Assembly: GCF_003259255.1 (NCBI RefSeq)
Contig: NZ_QGOL01000009.1
Location: 1-64,000 of the forward strand
DNA length: 64,000 nucleotides
Origin: Algoriphagus litoralis
Lineage (GTDB): Bacteria > Bacteroidota > Bacteroidia > Cytophagales > Cyclobacteriaceae
Reading direction: 5' to 3'
The notes beneath the pieces were generated by a model. The model was given only the letters and a program-made list of their open reading frames with translations. It was not told the origin of the DNA and made no database searches. The translations under genes were made by a program, and so were the position numbers. Below are positions 1 through 9,196 of the stretch, one piece after another. How positions within the stretch are numbered: position 1 is the first letter of the stretch; every line of letters starts with the position of its first letter.

Positions 1-548
1 CATAAATTTCCTCCATGCGAGATTCTCCCGAAGAAAAATCGGGACAGGCTATCTGACCATTAAAAATCAAAGTATAAACAGATGAAACCCCGGGCTACCG
101 ATCCGGAGAACTTGCCTGCAGAAGGCAGGCCTACGGAATTCTCTGTCGCGGTTTGTATCACATAGAAACTCAAGGTCATTCCTCCGAAACTCCTATTTAT
201 ACTTCCATTGCGCAGGTACCTACATCCGCTTTCAAACAAACTTATTGTCTCAGCGCTTACTCCCGTATTCGCTTTTTACCCCGGGGGGCGTCGCGTCTCC
301 TTACCCCTGGGTTATTGAAAAGTTTGACCAACTCTGGGTCATTTGGAAATACCATTAGCCTCCGCAGATTGGCATTAACATCTGAACCTTGAACCCTGTA
401 CAATTCAAAAACTTGTGGTCAGCATGCCTGCGCTGAGCCTGTCGAAGTGTCGAACCATAAAACCCCGGGCTATTCACGGTTGGATCTTTCCGAAACCGCT
501 TTGCTCATCGGGACTTTTGCTTCAGAGTCCTTTAAATGGCAGAGTATT
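1..548. other. Intergenic stretch with short palindromes, no gene seen
   Basis: No convincing coding region is seen before the end of the pirin gene. The stretch holds small palindromes: a 6-bp stem GCCTGC/GCAGGC at 114-130, two copies of an ACCCCGGGCT motif (near 86-96 and 461-472), and a CTGAGCCTGTCGAAGTG tract near 433-449. That last tract resembles the CGACTTCG-type repeats seen elsewhere in the window. Short open frames here have composition and repeats that do not look coding. Confidence 0.5.
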
Positions 549-1457
549 TCAGGAAAGTGCACCAGGCGGGGGCCCTCCGGCAGGCTTGGACTTATCTTCC
601 GGTAAGGGTACAAATTCCTGATTGTCGCTGGGTGGTAATAGAATACGGCCCTGCTTCCAGTCTTCTTTTGCCTGTTCAATTCGCTCTTTTCGGCTGGAAA
701 CAAAGTTCCACCAGATATACCGTTCTCCTAGATGCTCGCCGCCTAGCATCATAAGGGTGGTTTTTTCTTTTGCCAAAATCAATGGATCCACTCCTTTGGT
801 AAAAACGAGTAGTTTACCGGCTGGATAAGTTACACCATTTACTTCCACACTCCCTTTAACAATATAGACTCCCCGTTCGCTATGTCCGGTGGGAATTCCG
901 AATCTCGCTTGAGCTTGAAGTTCTACATGCAAATAAAAGAGGGGAGAACTTGTCTTGACTTTGCTGTTTACGCCATACGCATCACCCGCGATCAGACGCA
1001 TCCACACCCCTGTGTCTGTAAAAACGGGTAATTCTTCTGCCGTATAATTTTTGAATGAAGGATCTGATTCCTCGTCTTTTTCGGGAAGGGCTACCCAGGT
1101 TTGAATCATTTCCAATCCTCCCGCGAATAGCACTGCTGGATCTTCAAATCGCTCACTATGCGATATACCTTTACCTGCTGTCATCCAATTCACCTCACCG
1201 GGCTGGATTAATTGCTCCACACCAAGGCTGTCCCTATGCATGACATTTCCCTCCAAAAGATAGCTTACGGTGGAAAGACCAATATGCGGATGGGGCAATA
1301 CATCCAGATTAGTTGTCGCAGGGACGCTTACCGGACCTCGATGATCCATAAAAATAAACGGGCCCACCATTCTTCTCAATTGGAAAGGAAGGATCCGCTT
1401 TACGGAAAATCCAGGGCTGATTACTGCCTGCCTGGTTTCAATTACAATATCTAGCAT
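549..1457 (-). CDS. Pirin family protein
   Basis: The 302-residue product is a bicupin pirin. The N-terminal cupin carries HPH at residues 56-58 and HSE at 100-102, matching the metal-binding set (two His, then His and Glu) of characterised pirins. Family members bind Fe and act as redox-sensing cofactors or as quercetin dioxygenase-like enzymes; the actual role here is unknown. The protein is cytoplasmic, with no signal peptide. The C-terminal tail is rich in Gly and Pro (GGPPPGALS). The gene stands alone, facing away from the permease gene with 600 bp between them. The start MLDIVIETRQ is the normal family N-terminus. Family assignment is firm. Confidence 0.93.
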   Translation of the reverse strand: MLDIVIETRQAVISPGFSVKRILPFQLRRMVGPFIFMDHRGPVSVPATTNLDVLPHPHIGLSTVSYLLEGNVMHRDSLGVEQLIQPGEVNWMTAGKGISHSERFEDPAVLFAGGLEMIQTWVALPEKDEESDPSFKNYTAEELPVFTDTGVWMRLIAGDAYGVNSKVKTSSPLFYLHVELQAQARFGIPTGHSERGVYIVKGSVEVNGVTYPAGKLLVFTKGVDPLILAKEKTTLMMLGGEHLGERYIWWNFVSSRKERIEQAKEDWKQGRILLPPSDNQEFVPLPEDKSKPAGGPPPGALS

Positions 1458-2057
1458 GGTTAAATTTCGCTTTGCTTAATTTACAATTTGATTATCCGCA
1501 ATTATGCCAATTGAATCAAATGGCCTCGACTTCGCTCGGCCTCCGGGTTCAGATTTATCAAATGCGGGGAGGAAAATGCGGCGAAGCCGCATTTTCCTCC
1601 CCGCCCAACCTTACTATATAGGACGGTCACCGAGCGAAGTCGAGGTGAACAATAGAAAATTTGACTACTGGCTAGAAAGCGGATATTCATAATTTACAAT
1701 TTGTGAATTCATTTAATTTATTTTCCAATTGTTTTAGGCGATTTACCCAATCCAAGGGAACTCAATTTACAGATTCTATTCTCAAGCAATGAATCACCCG
1801 AAGACTTGCTCAGATTGATTGTTGACTTTTGATATTTAAAAATGGGAATTGTTTATGTTTTCAATTTCTCAGAATCTTCAACGCGGATTCTTGACCGATG
1901 ACGGACATTTTTGTTCGGTGATTCAGTGTTCAAATCCCACAGACTGCCCATTTTAAGCGGATTTTACCCAGATTCTATGGCATTATAATAGATTCCTAAA
2001 TGCAAAAACCAAGATCAATCCAAAATAATCTCGACCCAATTAAGATCACACCTACCG
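1458..2057. other. Intergenic region between divergent genes, contains a nested palindrome
   Basis: This 600-bp gap separates the divergent pirin and permease genes. It contains the nested inverted repeat at 1524-1645 (annotated separately). The rest is AT-rich and shows no credible open frame. A TTCAAATCCC tract near 1928 looks like a tRNA T-arm, but no acceptor or anticodon stem accompanies it. Promoters for both flanking genes should lie here, but I cannot place them with confidence. Confidence 0.5.
1524..1645. repeat. Nested palindromic intergenic element
   Basis: Two nested inverted repeats are visible. The outer arms are 16 bp, perfect, at 1524-1539 and 1630-1645 (CCTCGACTTCGCTCGG and its complement). 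The inner hairpin has a perfect 19-bp stem, 1564-1582 and 1586-1604, closed by a GAA triloop. The inner stem is GC-rich and would form a very stable hairpin in RNA or single-stranded DNA. The outer arm is a CGACTTCG-type sequence related to other palindromes near 4880, 27550 and 31360. It is probably a REP-like element; function is unknown. Confidence 0.85.
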
Positions 2058-4505
2058 ATGTGGAATAACAATTTTAAAATCGCTTGGCGAACTCTCAAAC
2101 AAGATTTCACCTATTCCGGAATCAATATTTTGGGCCTTTCTTTAGGATTAGCAGCTTGTTTGCTGGTGGGCACGGTCGTGCTGGATGAACTTTCCTACGA
2201 TGGGTTTTGGTCCAAAAAGGATCACCTTTACCGAATCCTGACTGTCGAGACCTCGGAAGGAGTGGAAGGTAAAACGGAAGTTTCTTATGTGAATTTGGGA
2301 GCAATGCTTCGTGATAATTTCCCTGAAGTAGAGGCTGCGGGCAGAGTCACCAAGTACAAATCCAATTTCAGGTTGGAAGAAAATTCTTCAGAAACTATAC
2401 AGATGAACCTGATCTCTGCCGATACCAGTGTTTGGGACATGCTTGATTTTACCATCCTCCAAGGCACTCCAAACCGCTATAATGCAGGAATTGGGAACTT
2501 GGTGATTTCAGAGGAATTTAGCAATGCCCATTTTAAAGAAGAATCTCCTGTTGGAAAAATAATTTTCAGTGTTTCTCCCTATGAGGAGAAGGCAAGACCG
2601 TTTTTGATTACAGGAGTCATCAAAAACATCCCATCCAATACCTACCTCAGAGCAGATGGAATCCATGTATCCTTACCCTCAACCAGAGAATTGAGCCGGG
2701 AGGGTTGGGGTTTTTATGATGAACAGCTTCTCTTAATAAACCCTGATTCAGACATCGCCTCGTTTAAAGAAAAAGCCAATGAATGGTATTTCGATTTTGT
2801 CACTGATGCCTCTGAGGATGTAAAAAAATTCCTTCCTACATTCGAATTCCAGCCTATTGAGGAGATCTACCTCAACTCTGAATTTTCTAACCAATCTGTA
2901 AAGGGAAGTAAGACAAATGTGTATGTTTTTTCAGGAGTTTCCTTGCTTCTACTGGTCATTGCTTGCATAAATTATATTAATCTGAGCGCTGCAAGGGCTA
3001 TAAGGCGGGTCAGGGAAACAGGGGTAAGAAAAGTGCTGGGAGCGGGGAGAAGGCAACTGATTTACCAATTTCTCTGTGAGAGTATTTTGTTTTTTGCTAT
3101 CGCGGCGATTTTGGCTTCCTCGATTTATGCTTTGAGCCTTATTCAACTAGAGCAATATCTAGGTCATCGAATTTCGATCAATTTGCTTAGCAGTTGGGTT
3201 TATTTTTTGGCTTTCGTTGCCGGTGTAATACTCATCAGTATAGTAGCAGGTTTGTATCCGGCATTTATGATTTCAGGTTTTGGGATAAACAATGCCTTGA
3301 AAAACCGATTTGGAAGCGGATCACATAGCACCGCCTCCGGTTTGCGAAAAGCACTGGTCACAGCCCAATTTGTATTTGCCCTGCTGGTTTTGATTGGGAC
3401 AGTTACGGTTTGGAGACAGATGCAGTTTATAGGTCAAATGGATCTTGGATATGATCCTACCCGGGTTTTGAGTGTCTCATTTTTTTCTTCCGATGGAAAG
3501 GTAGAATCTCTGAAGCATGAAATCAGCCGATTGGCTGGAGTGGAATCAGTCAGTATCAGTGGATGGGTGCCTACCCAAGGATCCGCATCCATGACCAAAC
3601 AAATTCCAAATCCCAATAATCCCGAGCAGATGATTCCGGTGCACTTTATTTTGAGTGACATAGGTCTTCCGGGAGTATTAGGATTCAATCTGGAAAAAGG
3701 CAGGTTTTTCGATGAACGAGAAGACAAAGCCAACTTTGACATTGCTTCAGAAATAAATCCTGAGCTAAAGGAAGAGGAAGAACAGGTAAAAATACCATCC
3801 TCAGTGGTGTTGACAGCCAGTACTGCAAAATTGCTTGGAATCGAAGAATTGAATGAATTTCATCCTCAATTGGAAGCCATTCCGATTGGTATCATTTCTG
3901 ATTTTCACAGCATTTCACTTCGGGATCCCATCAAACCCACCGTTTTGATGGCTACCAATGAGCATAGCTATGCTTCACTGCTTATCAAAGTGAAAAGTGA
4001 ACAGGAGGCAGGGGTCCTTAATGACCTGACCAAACTTTGGACTAAGTTTTATCCTGCAAAGCCAATTGAATTTACCTGGGTGGATGATTTGGTTCAAGAC
4101 CAATATCAACGTGAACAGACCCAGTCCATGCTTCTTACCTTTTTCGGGGCTTTGATGCTTATCTTGGCAGGAATGGGTGTGTTTGGTCTGGTAGTGCATG
4201 CCACCGAGCAACGCATAAAAGAAATCGGTCTTCGAAGAGTCCTAGGTGCTTCCCAAGGAAGTATTCTGAAGTTGTTTTCTGTGGATTATCTAAGATTGGT
4301 AGGTTTTGCATTGCTCTTTAGCGCTCCGCTTGCCTGGTATGGGATGAACCAATGGTTGGAAGAGTTTGCCTATCACATTGAGTTGGAATGGTGGATGTTT
4401 ATCGCTGCTGGTTTACTGGCTGCTGTGACTGCCTTACTGACTGTAGGAAGCAGGGTATTGTGGACCACAGGAATTAATCCGGCAAATTCCCTTCGTTCGG
4501 AGTGA
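2058..4505 (+). CDS. ABC transporter permease, MacB/FtsX family
   Basis: The 815-residue inner-membrane protein follows the Bacteroidota FtsX-permease plan: an N-terminal transmembrane helix (about residues 20-42), a large periplasmic MacB_PCD domain, a first FtsX block with several helices (about 285-405), a second periplasmic domain, and a C-terminal FtsX block (about 685-805). A typical FtsX sequence (RVRETGVRKVLGAGRRQL, repeated later as RIKEIGLRRVLGAS) precedes each membrane block. No ATPase partner is encoded next to it, so it would have to use one encoded elsewhere. Such permeases act in efflux, lipoprotein trafficking or stress sensing; the substrate cannot be read from sequence. The start MWNNNFKIAWRTL matches the usual family N-terminus. 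Confidence 0.92.
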   Translation: MWNNNFKIAWRTLKQDFTYSGINILGLSLGLAACLLVGTVVLDELSYDGFWSKKDHLYRILTVETSEGVEGKTEVSYVNLGAMLRDNFPEVEAAGRVTKYKSNFRLEENSSETIQMNLISADTSVWDMLDFTILQGTPNRYNAGIGNLVISEEFSNAHFKEESPVGKIIFSVSPYEEKARPFLITGVIKNIPSNTYLRADGIHVSLPSTRELSREGWGFYDEQLLLINPDSDIASFKEKANEWYFDFVTDASEDVKKFLPTFEFQPIEEIYLNSEFSNQSVKGSKTNVYVFSGVSLLLLVIACINYINLSAARAIRRVRETGVRKVLGAGRRQLIYQFLCESILFFAIAAILASSIYALSLIQLEQYLGHRISINLLSSWVYFLAFVAGVILISIVAGLYPAFMISGFGINNALKNRFGSGSHSTASGLRKALVTAQFVFALLVLIGTVTVWRQMQFIGQMDLGYDPTRVLSVSFFSSDGKVESLKHEISRLAGVESVSISGWVPTQGSASMTKQIPNPNNPEQMIPVHFILSDIGLPGVLGFNLEKGRFFDEREDKANFDIASEINPELKEEEEQVKIPSSVVLTASTAKLLGIEELNEFHPQLEAIPIGIISDFHSISLRDPIKPTVLMATNEHSYASLLIKVKSEQEAGVLNDLTKLWTKFYPAKPIEFTWVDDLVQDQYQREQTQSMLLTFFGALMLILAGMGVFGLVVHATEQRIKEIGLRRVLGASQGSILKLFSVDYLRLVGFALLFSAPLAWYGMNQWLEEFAYHIELEWWMFIAAGLLAAVTALLTVGSRVLWTTGINPANSLRSE

Positions 4506-4565
4506 TAGTTTAAATATTCCTTGTCTTTCATTAAGCCGGGTTTCCTGGAACTATGACATTTATAC

Positions 4566-4605
4566 TCTTTATTTATAGAACAATTTTGTTTTCTATAAAT
4601 AAAGA
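4566..4605. repeat. Perfect 15-bp inverted repeat, possible bidirectional terminator
   Basis: The arms 4566-4580 and 4591-4605 are exact complements separated by a 10-nt loop. The hairpin lies 60 bp after the permease stop codon, between convergent genes. It is AT-only apart from two G/C pairs, so it is weaker than a classic terminator. A terminator role is inferred from position. Confidence 0.5.
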
Positions 4606-4822
4606 ATTGGGCTAAAGCCCCACGACTAATATCCTAATTTAATAAGAATGGGCTAAAGCCGCATTCCAAATCAATGAAATTCCAATCGGAAATTATTTGA
4701 ATTGCCTCCTGCTTTTATTGAATAATTTGGGCTGAAGCCCGGAGAGGGAGAGATTGCTAATTTTAGGAATGGCCCAAAGGCGCATTCTATTCAAGAGAAA
4801 TTCTATTGAAAAGGGAAAATTG

Positions 4823-4969
4823 AATTGAGGCTGTCTCATAACTGCTGTTTGTCACATTGAGCGTAGTCGAAATGCGGCTGTATTCACTGCAAATGGCCTT
4901 CGACTTCGAGACTCTCGTCTCTCAGATGCTCAGGCTGACACAATCAGGCCTTTTGAGACAACCTCAATT
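4823..4969. repeat. Small element with terminal inverted repeats
   Basis: The ends AATTGAGGCTGTCTCA (4823-4838) and TGAGACAACCTCAATT (4954-4969) are inverted repeats with one mismatch, enclosing 115 bp. The interior holds a CCTTCGACTTCGAGACTC run and a GAGACTCTCGTCTC mini-hairpin. The right half is closely similar to 31360-31405. No open frame is present. It looks like a small non-autonomous mobile or REP-like element. Confidence 0.6.
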
Positions 4970-5013
4970 AGATGCAGATATGATTCCTGGGCTTTAGCCC
5001 AAACTTTATCAAA

Positions 5014-8000
5014 TCAAGCCAACTCCCTCAAATCCACCGGCACAACTCTTGATACTCCTGCCTCAATCATGGTAATGCCATAGATGATATCCGTGCTGGC
5101 CATGGTGCGCTTGTTGTGTGTCACGATGATAAACTGGCTCTCGGTGCTGAACTTCTGGATGATCTGGTTAAACTTGTCGATGTTTGCATCGTCCAGCGGG
5201 GCGTCCACTTCGTCGAAGATACAGAAAGGGGCCGGCTTCAGTAGGTAGATCGAGAAAAGTAGGGAAGTGGCCGTCAGGGTCTTTTCCCCACCTGAAAGTT
5301 GATTGATAGTCAATGGACGCTTACCCTTGGGTTTTGCCATGATCTCAATAGCAGATTCCAAAGGATTACTTGGATCCACGAGGGTCAGGTCGCAGTCGTC
5401 CTGCTCGGTAAAGAGAGAGCGGAAGACTTTCACGAAATTTTCCTTGATTTTGGCAAAGGCATCCAAGAACGTATCCTTCGCAACTTGGTCGATCTCTGAA
5501 ATCGTACTCAGTAGGCTTTCCTTGGCCTGAATCAGGTCTTTCTTCTGTGTGGTGATAAAGTCATAGCGCACCTTGATCTCGTCGTAGGCTTCCATCGCCA
5601 TGGGGTTGATTGGGCCGATCTTCTCGAGTCGCTCCTTTTGCTTGCGGACCAGTTCCCGCAGTTCCTCTTCCGCAAAATCAAGGAATTCTGCATCCAATGC
5701 TGGATTTTCCTCCATCAGCGCATCTAGGTCCAACTCAAACTCAACACTCAGTCGCTCTTTCATTCCGCTCATCTTGAGCTTGATCTCGTTGATGGCATTT
5801 TGAAGCTCTTGCAGGAGTACATCGAATCCTTCCTTGGACTTTTGCAGGCTGCGGATTTTGGTATCTGTCTCGTCGATCAGTCCTCGGGAGCCGTAGTAGT
5901 CCTTTTCTGCCTCGGTGACTCCCTGCTCGATGCTTTCCTTTTCGGAATACAGCTCGATCAGTTCATCGTCTTTGACCTCATTGTTTTCCAAGAGGCTTTT
6001 GATCTCTGCATCCAAGGTGGCGAGTTCGGCCTGTGATTTCTCGATTCGCTCTTTGGAACTGTCGAAGGCATTCTGCTTGAATTCGATCTCCTGCTCCAGA
6101 CTGCTAACCCGATTCACCTGCTGGATAAACGTAATATTTTCCTGATTGAAGCTTTGGGACTTTTCCGCTAGGGTTTTGTTCTCAAGCTCCACTTCTTCAT
6201 TGACCAGTGCCAATTCTTCGGTGAGGGTTGCAAACACGGCCTTTTGCTCACTGAGTTGGGGTAGGATCTCGGCGAGACTTTCCTCCAAACCTGCGATTCG
6301 CTCTAAAATATCTTCCCGCTTGTGGCTGTTGGAAGAGAGAAGCTCGGCTAGCTGTTCCTTTTTGGTACGGATGGAAACATAGGCTGAATTCAGCTCATTG
6401 ATGCGGTTTTGGCTTTCTTCGAGAGTCTTTTTGTGGCTGACTTCCTTCAGTTTAAGCAGATCGCTGAGTTTTTGATCCAAGTTGGCCCGGGTGGCGGATA
6501 CCTTTTTGCTCAGGTCTTTGATTTCCCGATCCAGCTTTTCCAGATTTTTTGCCCGGCCGATTCGTTTTCCTTCGAAAAGACCCACGGAGCCACCAGAAAG
6601 GGAGAATTTACGCTTGGTGTATTTACCACTTTCCGATAGGAACACACAATCCGGATCCTGAGGAAAGTCCTTGTAATCACCCTGCACGAGGTAGACATTG
6701 TCCAGAATAAAATTGATCAGTCGGCTATACTTGACGTCAAATTCGATGATCTCAGTGGCGGCGATGGCATTGGCGAAAAGCTTGCTCTGTCCCGCCTTAA
6801 ACCGCTCAAAATGCTCCAATACAAAGAAATTGGCTTTGCCTCGGGCCGCATCGCTGAGCAGTTTGATCGCCGCAATGGCCTGATCCTCGGTATCGACTAC
6901 ATAATAGTTCATGTAGGATTCGAGGTAATTTTCGATGGTCACTCTGTACTTTTCGTCCGTCGTGAGCAGATCGGAAAGCAGGGGAATGTCCTTGCCCCAG
7001 GAAGGGTTTTTCTTCAGGAATTTGATTGCTTCCGGAAAGCCCTCCAGGTTTTCAACCAACGACTTGGTGAGGTTGTATTCGTTGGTTTTGGAGTCGAGCT
7101 TGCGGGAGGAAGTGGTGAGTTCTTCCCGGATCATTTCGATTACGCGATTGGTCTCCTCGATCTTCTGATCCTGGTCTTCCTGTTTAGCTTTGAGTTGGGA
7201 AAAAGCGCCAGTAGCCTCGTCGAGTTCGGCCTTGAGCTCCACCATTTTATCCTCAAACTCCACCAAGCTGGCCTCCTGAGAGGAATCATCGGAAGAAGTG
7301 CGCTCAAGTTCCTGCTTCAGGGTAGAGAGTTGGATTTGCTTGATTTCGACTTCTTTGCTGAGTTGATACACCCGCTCTTTTAGGCTTTCGAATTTGAGGT
7401 TTTGTTCCTTTTGGAGCTGTTGTTTTTCAGAGGCAATCAGCTTCTGGGTATCGTATTGCTCCCGAAGTTCGGAGACGATGTGTTCCTTTTCGGCGAGGAT
7501 TTTCTCTGCAGATTCTTTTTCCTGATGCAGGGAACGGATGGAGAATCCAGCACGGTCATTAGACTTGCGATCCGTGTCGATTTGCTCGCGCAAAGCTTGG
7601 GATCTATCCTCAAGGAAGCGCATCCGCTCGTTTTTGATTTTCTTCTCCGACTCAAAAGCCCTGATTTTATTCACGTGCTCGTTGAGTGTTTTTTGCCGGG
7701 AGGCAAGAAGCTTTTCTTTTTGGATCAGGTCAGTTTTGAGCTGCGCCAATAGGGCTTCCTGATCGGCGATCTGGGATTGGATTTGCAGCTTTCTGTCAGA
7801 CTCAGACTGGATTTTTGAATTGGCCTCGATCAGCTTGTTGGCATATTGCTCAATGCTTTTCTTGGCCATATTGATGCTGGCCACGCGGTAGTCTGCCTTG
7901 ATTTCAAAGTATTTGGCAGCCTGCTTGGCCTGTTTTTCCAGGCTTTTTAGGTTTTTGTCAATCTCAAAAAGCAAGTCCTCCACACGAGCCAAATCGGCAT

Positions 8001-8553
8001 CAGTGTCTTCGAGTTTGCGGAGAGTTTCCCGCTTTCTATTCTTGAATTTGGAGATACCAGCGGCTTCCTCAAAGAGTTCGCGTCGGGAGTTGTTTTTATC
8101 ATTGAGCAACTCGTCGATCATCTTGAGTTCGATGATGGCGTAAGAGTTGGAGTTGATCCCCGTGTCCATGAAGAGGTTGGAGATGTCCTTCAGGCGGCAG
8201 GTGACTCCGTTGATTTGGTATTCGCTCTCACCGGTGCGGTAGTAGCGCCGGGTGATGGTGACGTGGGTGTATTCGGTAGGGAGGAGGTTTTTGGTGTTTT
8301 CAAAAGTCAGGGAAACCTCCGCCATGTTGGTGGGTTTACGGTTTTTGGTTCCGTTGAAGATGACGTTTTCCATCTTGTCGGAGCGGAGCATCCGGGATTT
8401 TTGCTCGCCGAGCACCCAGCGGATGGCATCGACGACATTGGACTTTCCGCAACCATTCGGCCCAACGACACCGGTGATTCCCTTGTCGAAGTGGATGACC
8501 ATTTTATCCCCAAAACTCTTAAAGCCCTTGATCTCCAGTTTACTGAGCAGCAT
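5014..8553 (-). CDS. smc: Chromosome segregation protein SMC
   Basis: The 1179-residue SMC ATPase compacts and segregates the chromosome as a dimer with ScpA and ScpB (neither is encoded nearby). The N-terminal head has the Walker A motif GPNGCGKSN at residues 31-39. Long coiled coils flank a central hinge (roughly residues 510-680, around GFPEAIKFLKK). The C-terminal head has the signature LSGGEK at about 1086-1091 and Walker B/D-loop FDEVDAPLDDAN at about 1113-1124. I place the start at 8553 (MLLSKLEIKGFKSF), the conserved SMC N-terminus. An AAGGAG-like ribosome site lies just upstream, unusually good for this phylum. The frame stays open upstream to 8712, but those 53 codons run through a palindromic repeat and should not be counted. 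Confidence 0.97.
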   Translation of the reverse strand: MLLSKLEIKGFKSFGDKMVIHFDKGITGVVGPNGCGKSNVVDAIRWVLGEQKSRMLRSDKMENVIFNGTKNRKPTNMAEVSLTFENTKNLLPTEYTHVTITRRYYRTGESEYQINGVTCRLKDISNLFMDTGINSNSYAIIELKMIDELLNDKNNSRRELFEEAAGISKFKNRKRETLRKLEDTDADLARVEDLLFEIDKNLKSLEKQAKQAAKYFEIKADYRVASINMAKKSIEQYANKLIEANSKIQSESDRKLQIQSQIADQEALLAQLKTDLIQKEKLLASRQKTLNEHVNKIRAFESEKKIKNERMRFLEDRSQALREQIDTDRKSNDRAGFSIRSLHQEKESAEKILAEKEHIVSELREQYDTQKLIASEKQQLQKEQNLKFESLKERVYQLSKEVEIKQIQLSTLKQELERTSSDDSSQEASLVEFEDKMVELKAELDEATGAFSQLKAKQEDQDQKIEETNRVIEMIREELTTSSRKLDSKTNEYNLTKSLVENLEGFPEAIKFLKKNPSWGKDIPLLSDLLTTDEKYRVTIENYLESYMNYYVVDTEDQAIAAIKLLSDAARGKANFFVLEHFERFKAGQSKLFANAIAATEIIEFDVKYSRLINFILDNVYLVQGDYKDFPQDPDCVFLSESGKYTKRKFSLSGGSVGLFEGKRIGRAKNLEKLDREIKDLSKKVSATRANLDQKLSDLLKLKEVSHKKTLEESQNRINELNSAYVSIRTKKEQLAELLSSNSHKREDILERIAGLEESLAEILPQLSEQKAVFATLTEELALVNEEVELENKTLAEKSQSFNQENITFIQQVNRVSSLEQEIEFKQNAFDSSKERIEKSQAELATLDAEIKSLLENNEVKDDELIELYSEKESIEQGVTEAEKDYYGSRGLIDETDTKIRSLQKSKEGFDVLLQELQNAINEIKLKMSGMKERLSVEFELDLDALMEENPALDAEFLDFAEEELRELVRKQKERLEKIGPINPMAMEAYDEIKVRYDFITTQKKDLIQAKESLLSTISEIDQVAKDTFLDAFAKIKENFVKVFRSLFTEQDDCDLTLVDPSNPLESAIEIMAKPKGKRPLTINQLSGGEKTLTATSLLFSIYLLKPAPFCIFDEVDAPLDDANIDKFNQIIQKFSTESQFIIVTHNKRTMASTDIIYGITMIEAGVSRVVPVDLRELA

Positions 8554-8635
8554 GCGATTTTTATCTCCTTGTAAAAGGAACAAAATACGTCCAAAGCGGG
8601 GAATTGGCAAATTATTGTGTGAAGTACGATGTATA

Positions 8636-9171
8636 AATCCCCCTAACCCCCTTTGGAAAAGGGGGAGTTTCCTCCAGAGGATCTTTGAGGTAAGAAGAGT
8701 TGAGTTTGGCAATCAATGAAATAGGCTTGAGTCTCTGGAATTTTGATTTGAGGAACTTGCGACGCGACTCCCCCTTGTAAAGGGGGCAGGGGGATTTTTA
8801 TTTTGAAATCTCCCCTAACCAATCCCCCTAACCCCCTTTTGGAAAAGGGGGAGTTTCCTCCAGAGGATCTTTGAGGTAAGAAGAGTTGAGTTTGGCTATC
8901 AATGAAATAGGCTTGAGTCTCTGGAATTATGATTTGAGGAACTTGCGACGCGACTCCCCCTTGTAAAGGGGGCAGGGGGGATTTTTATTTTGAAATCTCC
9001 CCTAACCAATCCCCCTAACCCCCTTTTGGAAAAGGGGGAGTTGGCTACAGAGGACCTTTGAGGTAAGAAGAGTTGAGTTTGGCAATCAATGAAATAGGCT
9101 TGAGTCTCTGGAATTATGATTTGAGGAACTTGCGACGCGACTCCCCCTTGTAAAGGGGGCAGGGGGGATTT
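8636..9171. repeat. Tandem array of three MITE-like palindromic elements (array 1)
   Basis: Three near-identical elements of 161-163 bp lie head to tail at 8636-8796, 8821-8983 and 9008-9170, separated by linkers of about 24 bp. Each begins with AATCCCCCTAACCCCC and ends with the near-complement GGGGGCAGGGGGATT, giving terminal inverted repeats of about 30 bp. Each terminal repeat is itself a CCCCCTTTN(2-4)AAAGGGGG palindrome. The AT-richer cores are almost the same in all three copies, so amplification or gene conversion is recent. The array begins 83 bp upstream of the smc start and ends 26 bp before the DUF559 start codon. Confidence 0.93.
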
Positions 9172-9196
9172 TTTTAAAAATTCATTAAATTCAACC

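Larger units (their letters stand above)
4506..5013. other. Convergent intergenic region full of short palindromes
   Basis: About 500 bp lie between the ends of the permease and smc genes. They hold a perfect 15-bp AT-rich inverted repeat (4566-4580 with 4591-4605), a series of GGGCTNNAGCCC palindromes (4609-4621, 4650-4660, 4729-4740, 4989-5000, plus a decayed copy near 4771), and an approximately 147-bp element bounded by 16-bp inverted repeats (4823-4838 with 4954-4969, one mismatch). No coding frame is credible. Confidence 0.6.

Noticed and set aside
1915..1955. tRNA T-arm-like sequence (TTCAAATCCC)
   Set aside because: No matching acceptor stem, D-arm or anticodon arm could be built around it.
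6811..7383. 190-codon antisense frame within smc
   Set aside because: It is the reverse complement of the coiled-coil region of smc; low-complexity coding on the other strand produces such shadows.
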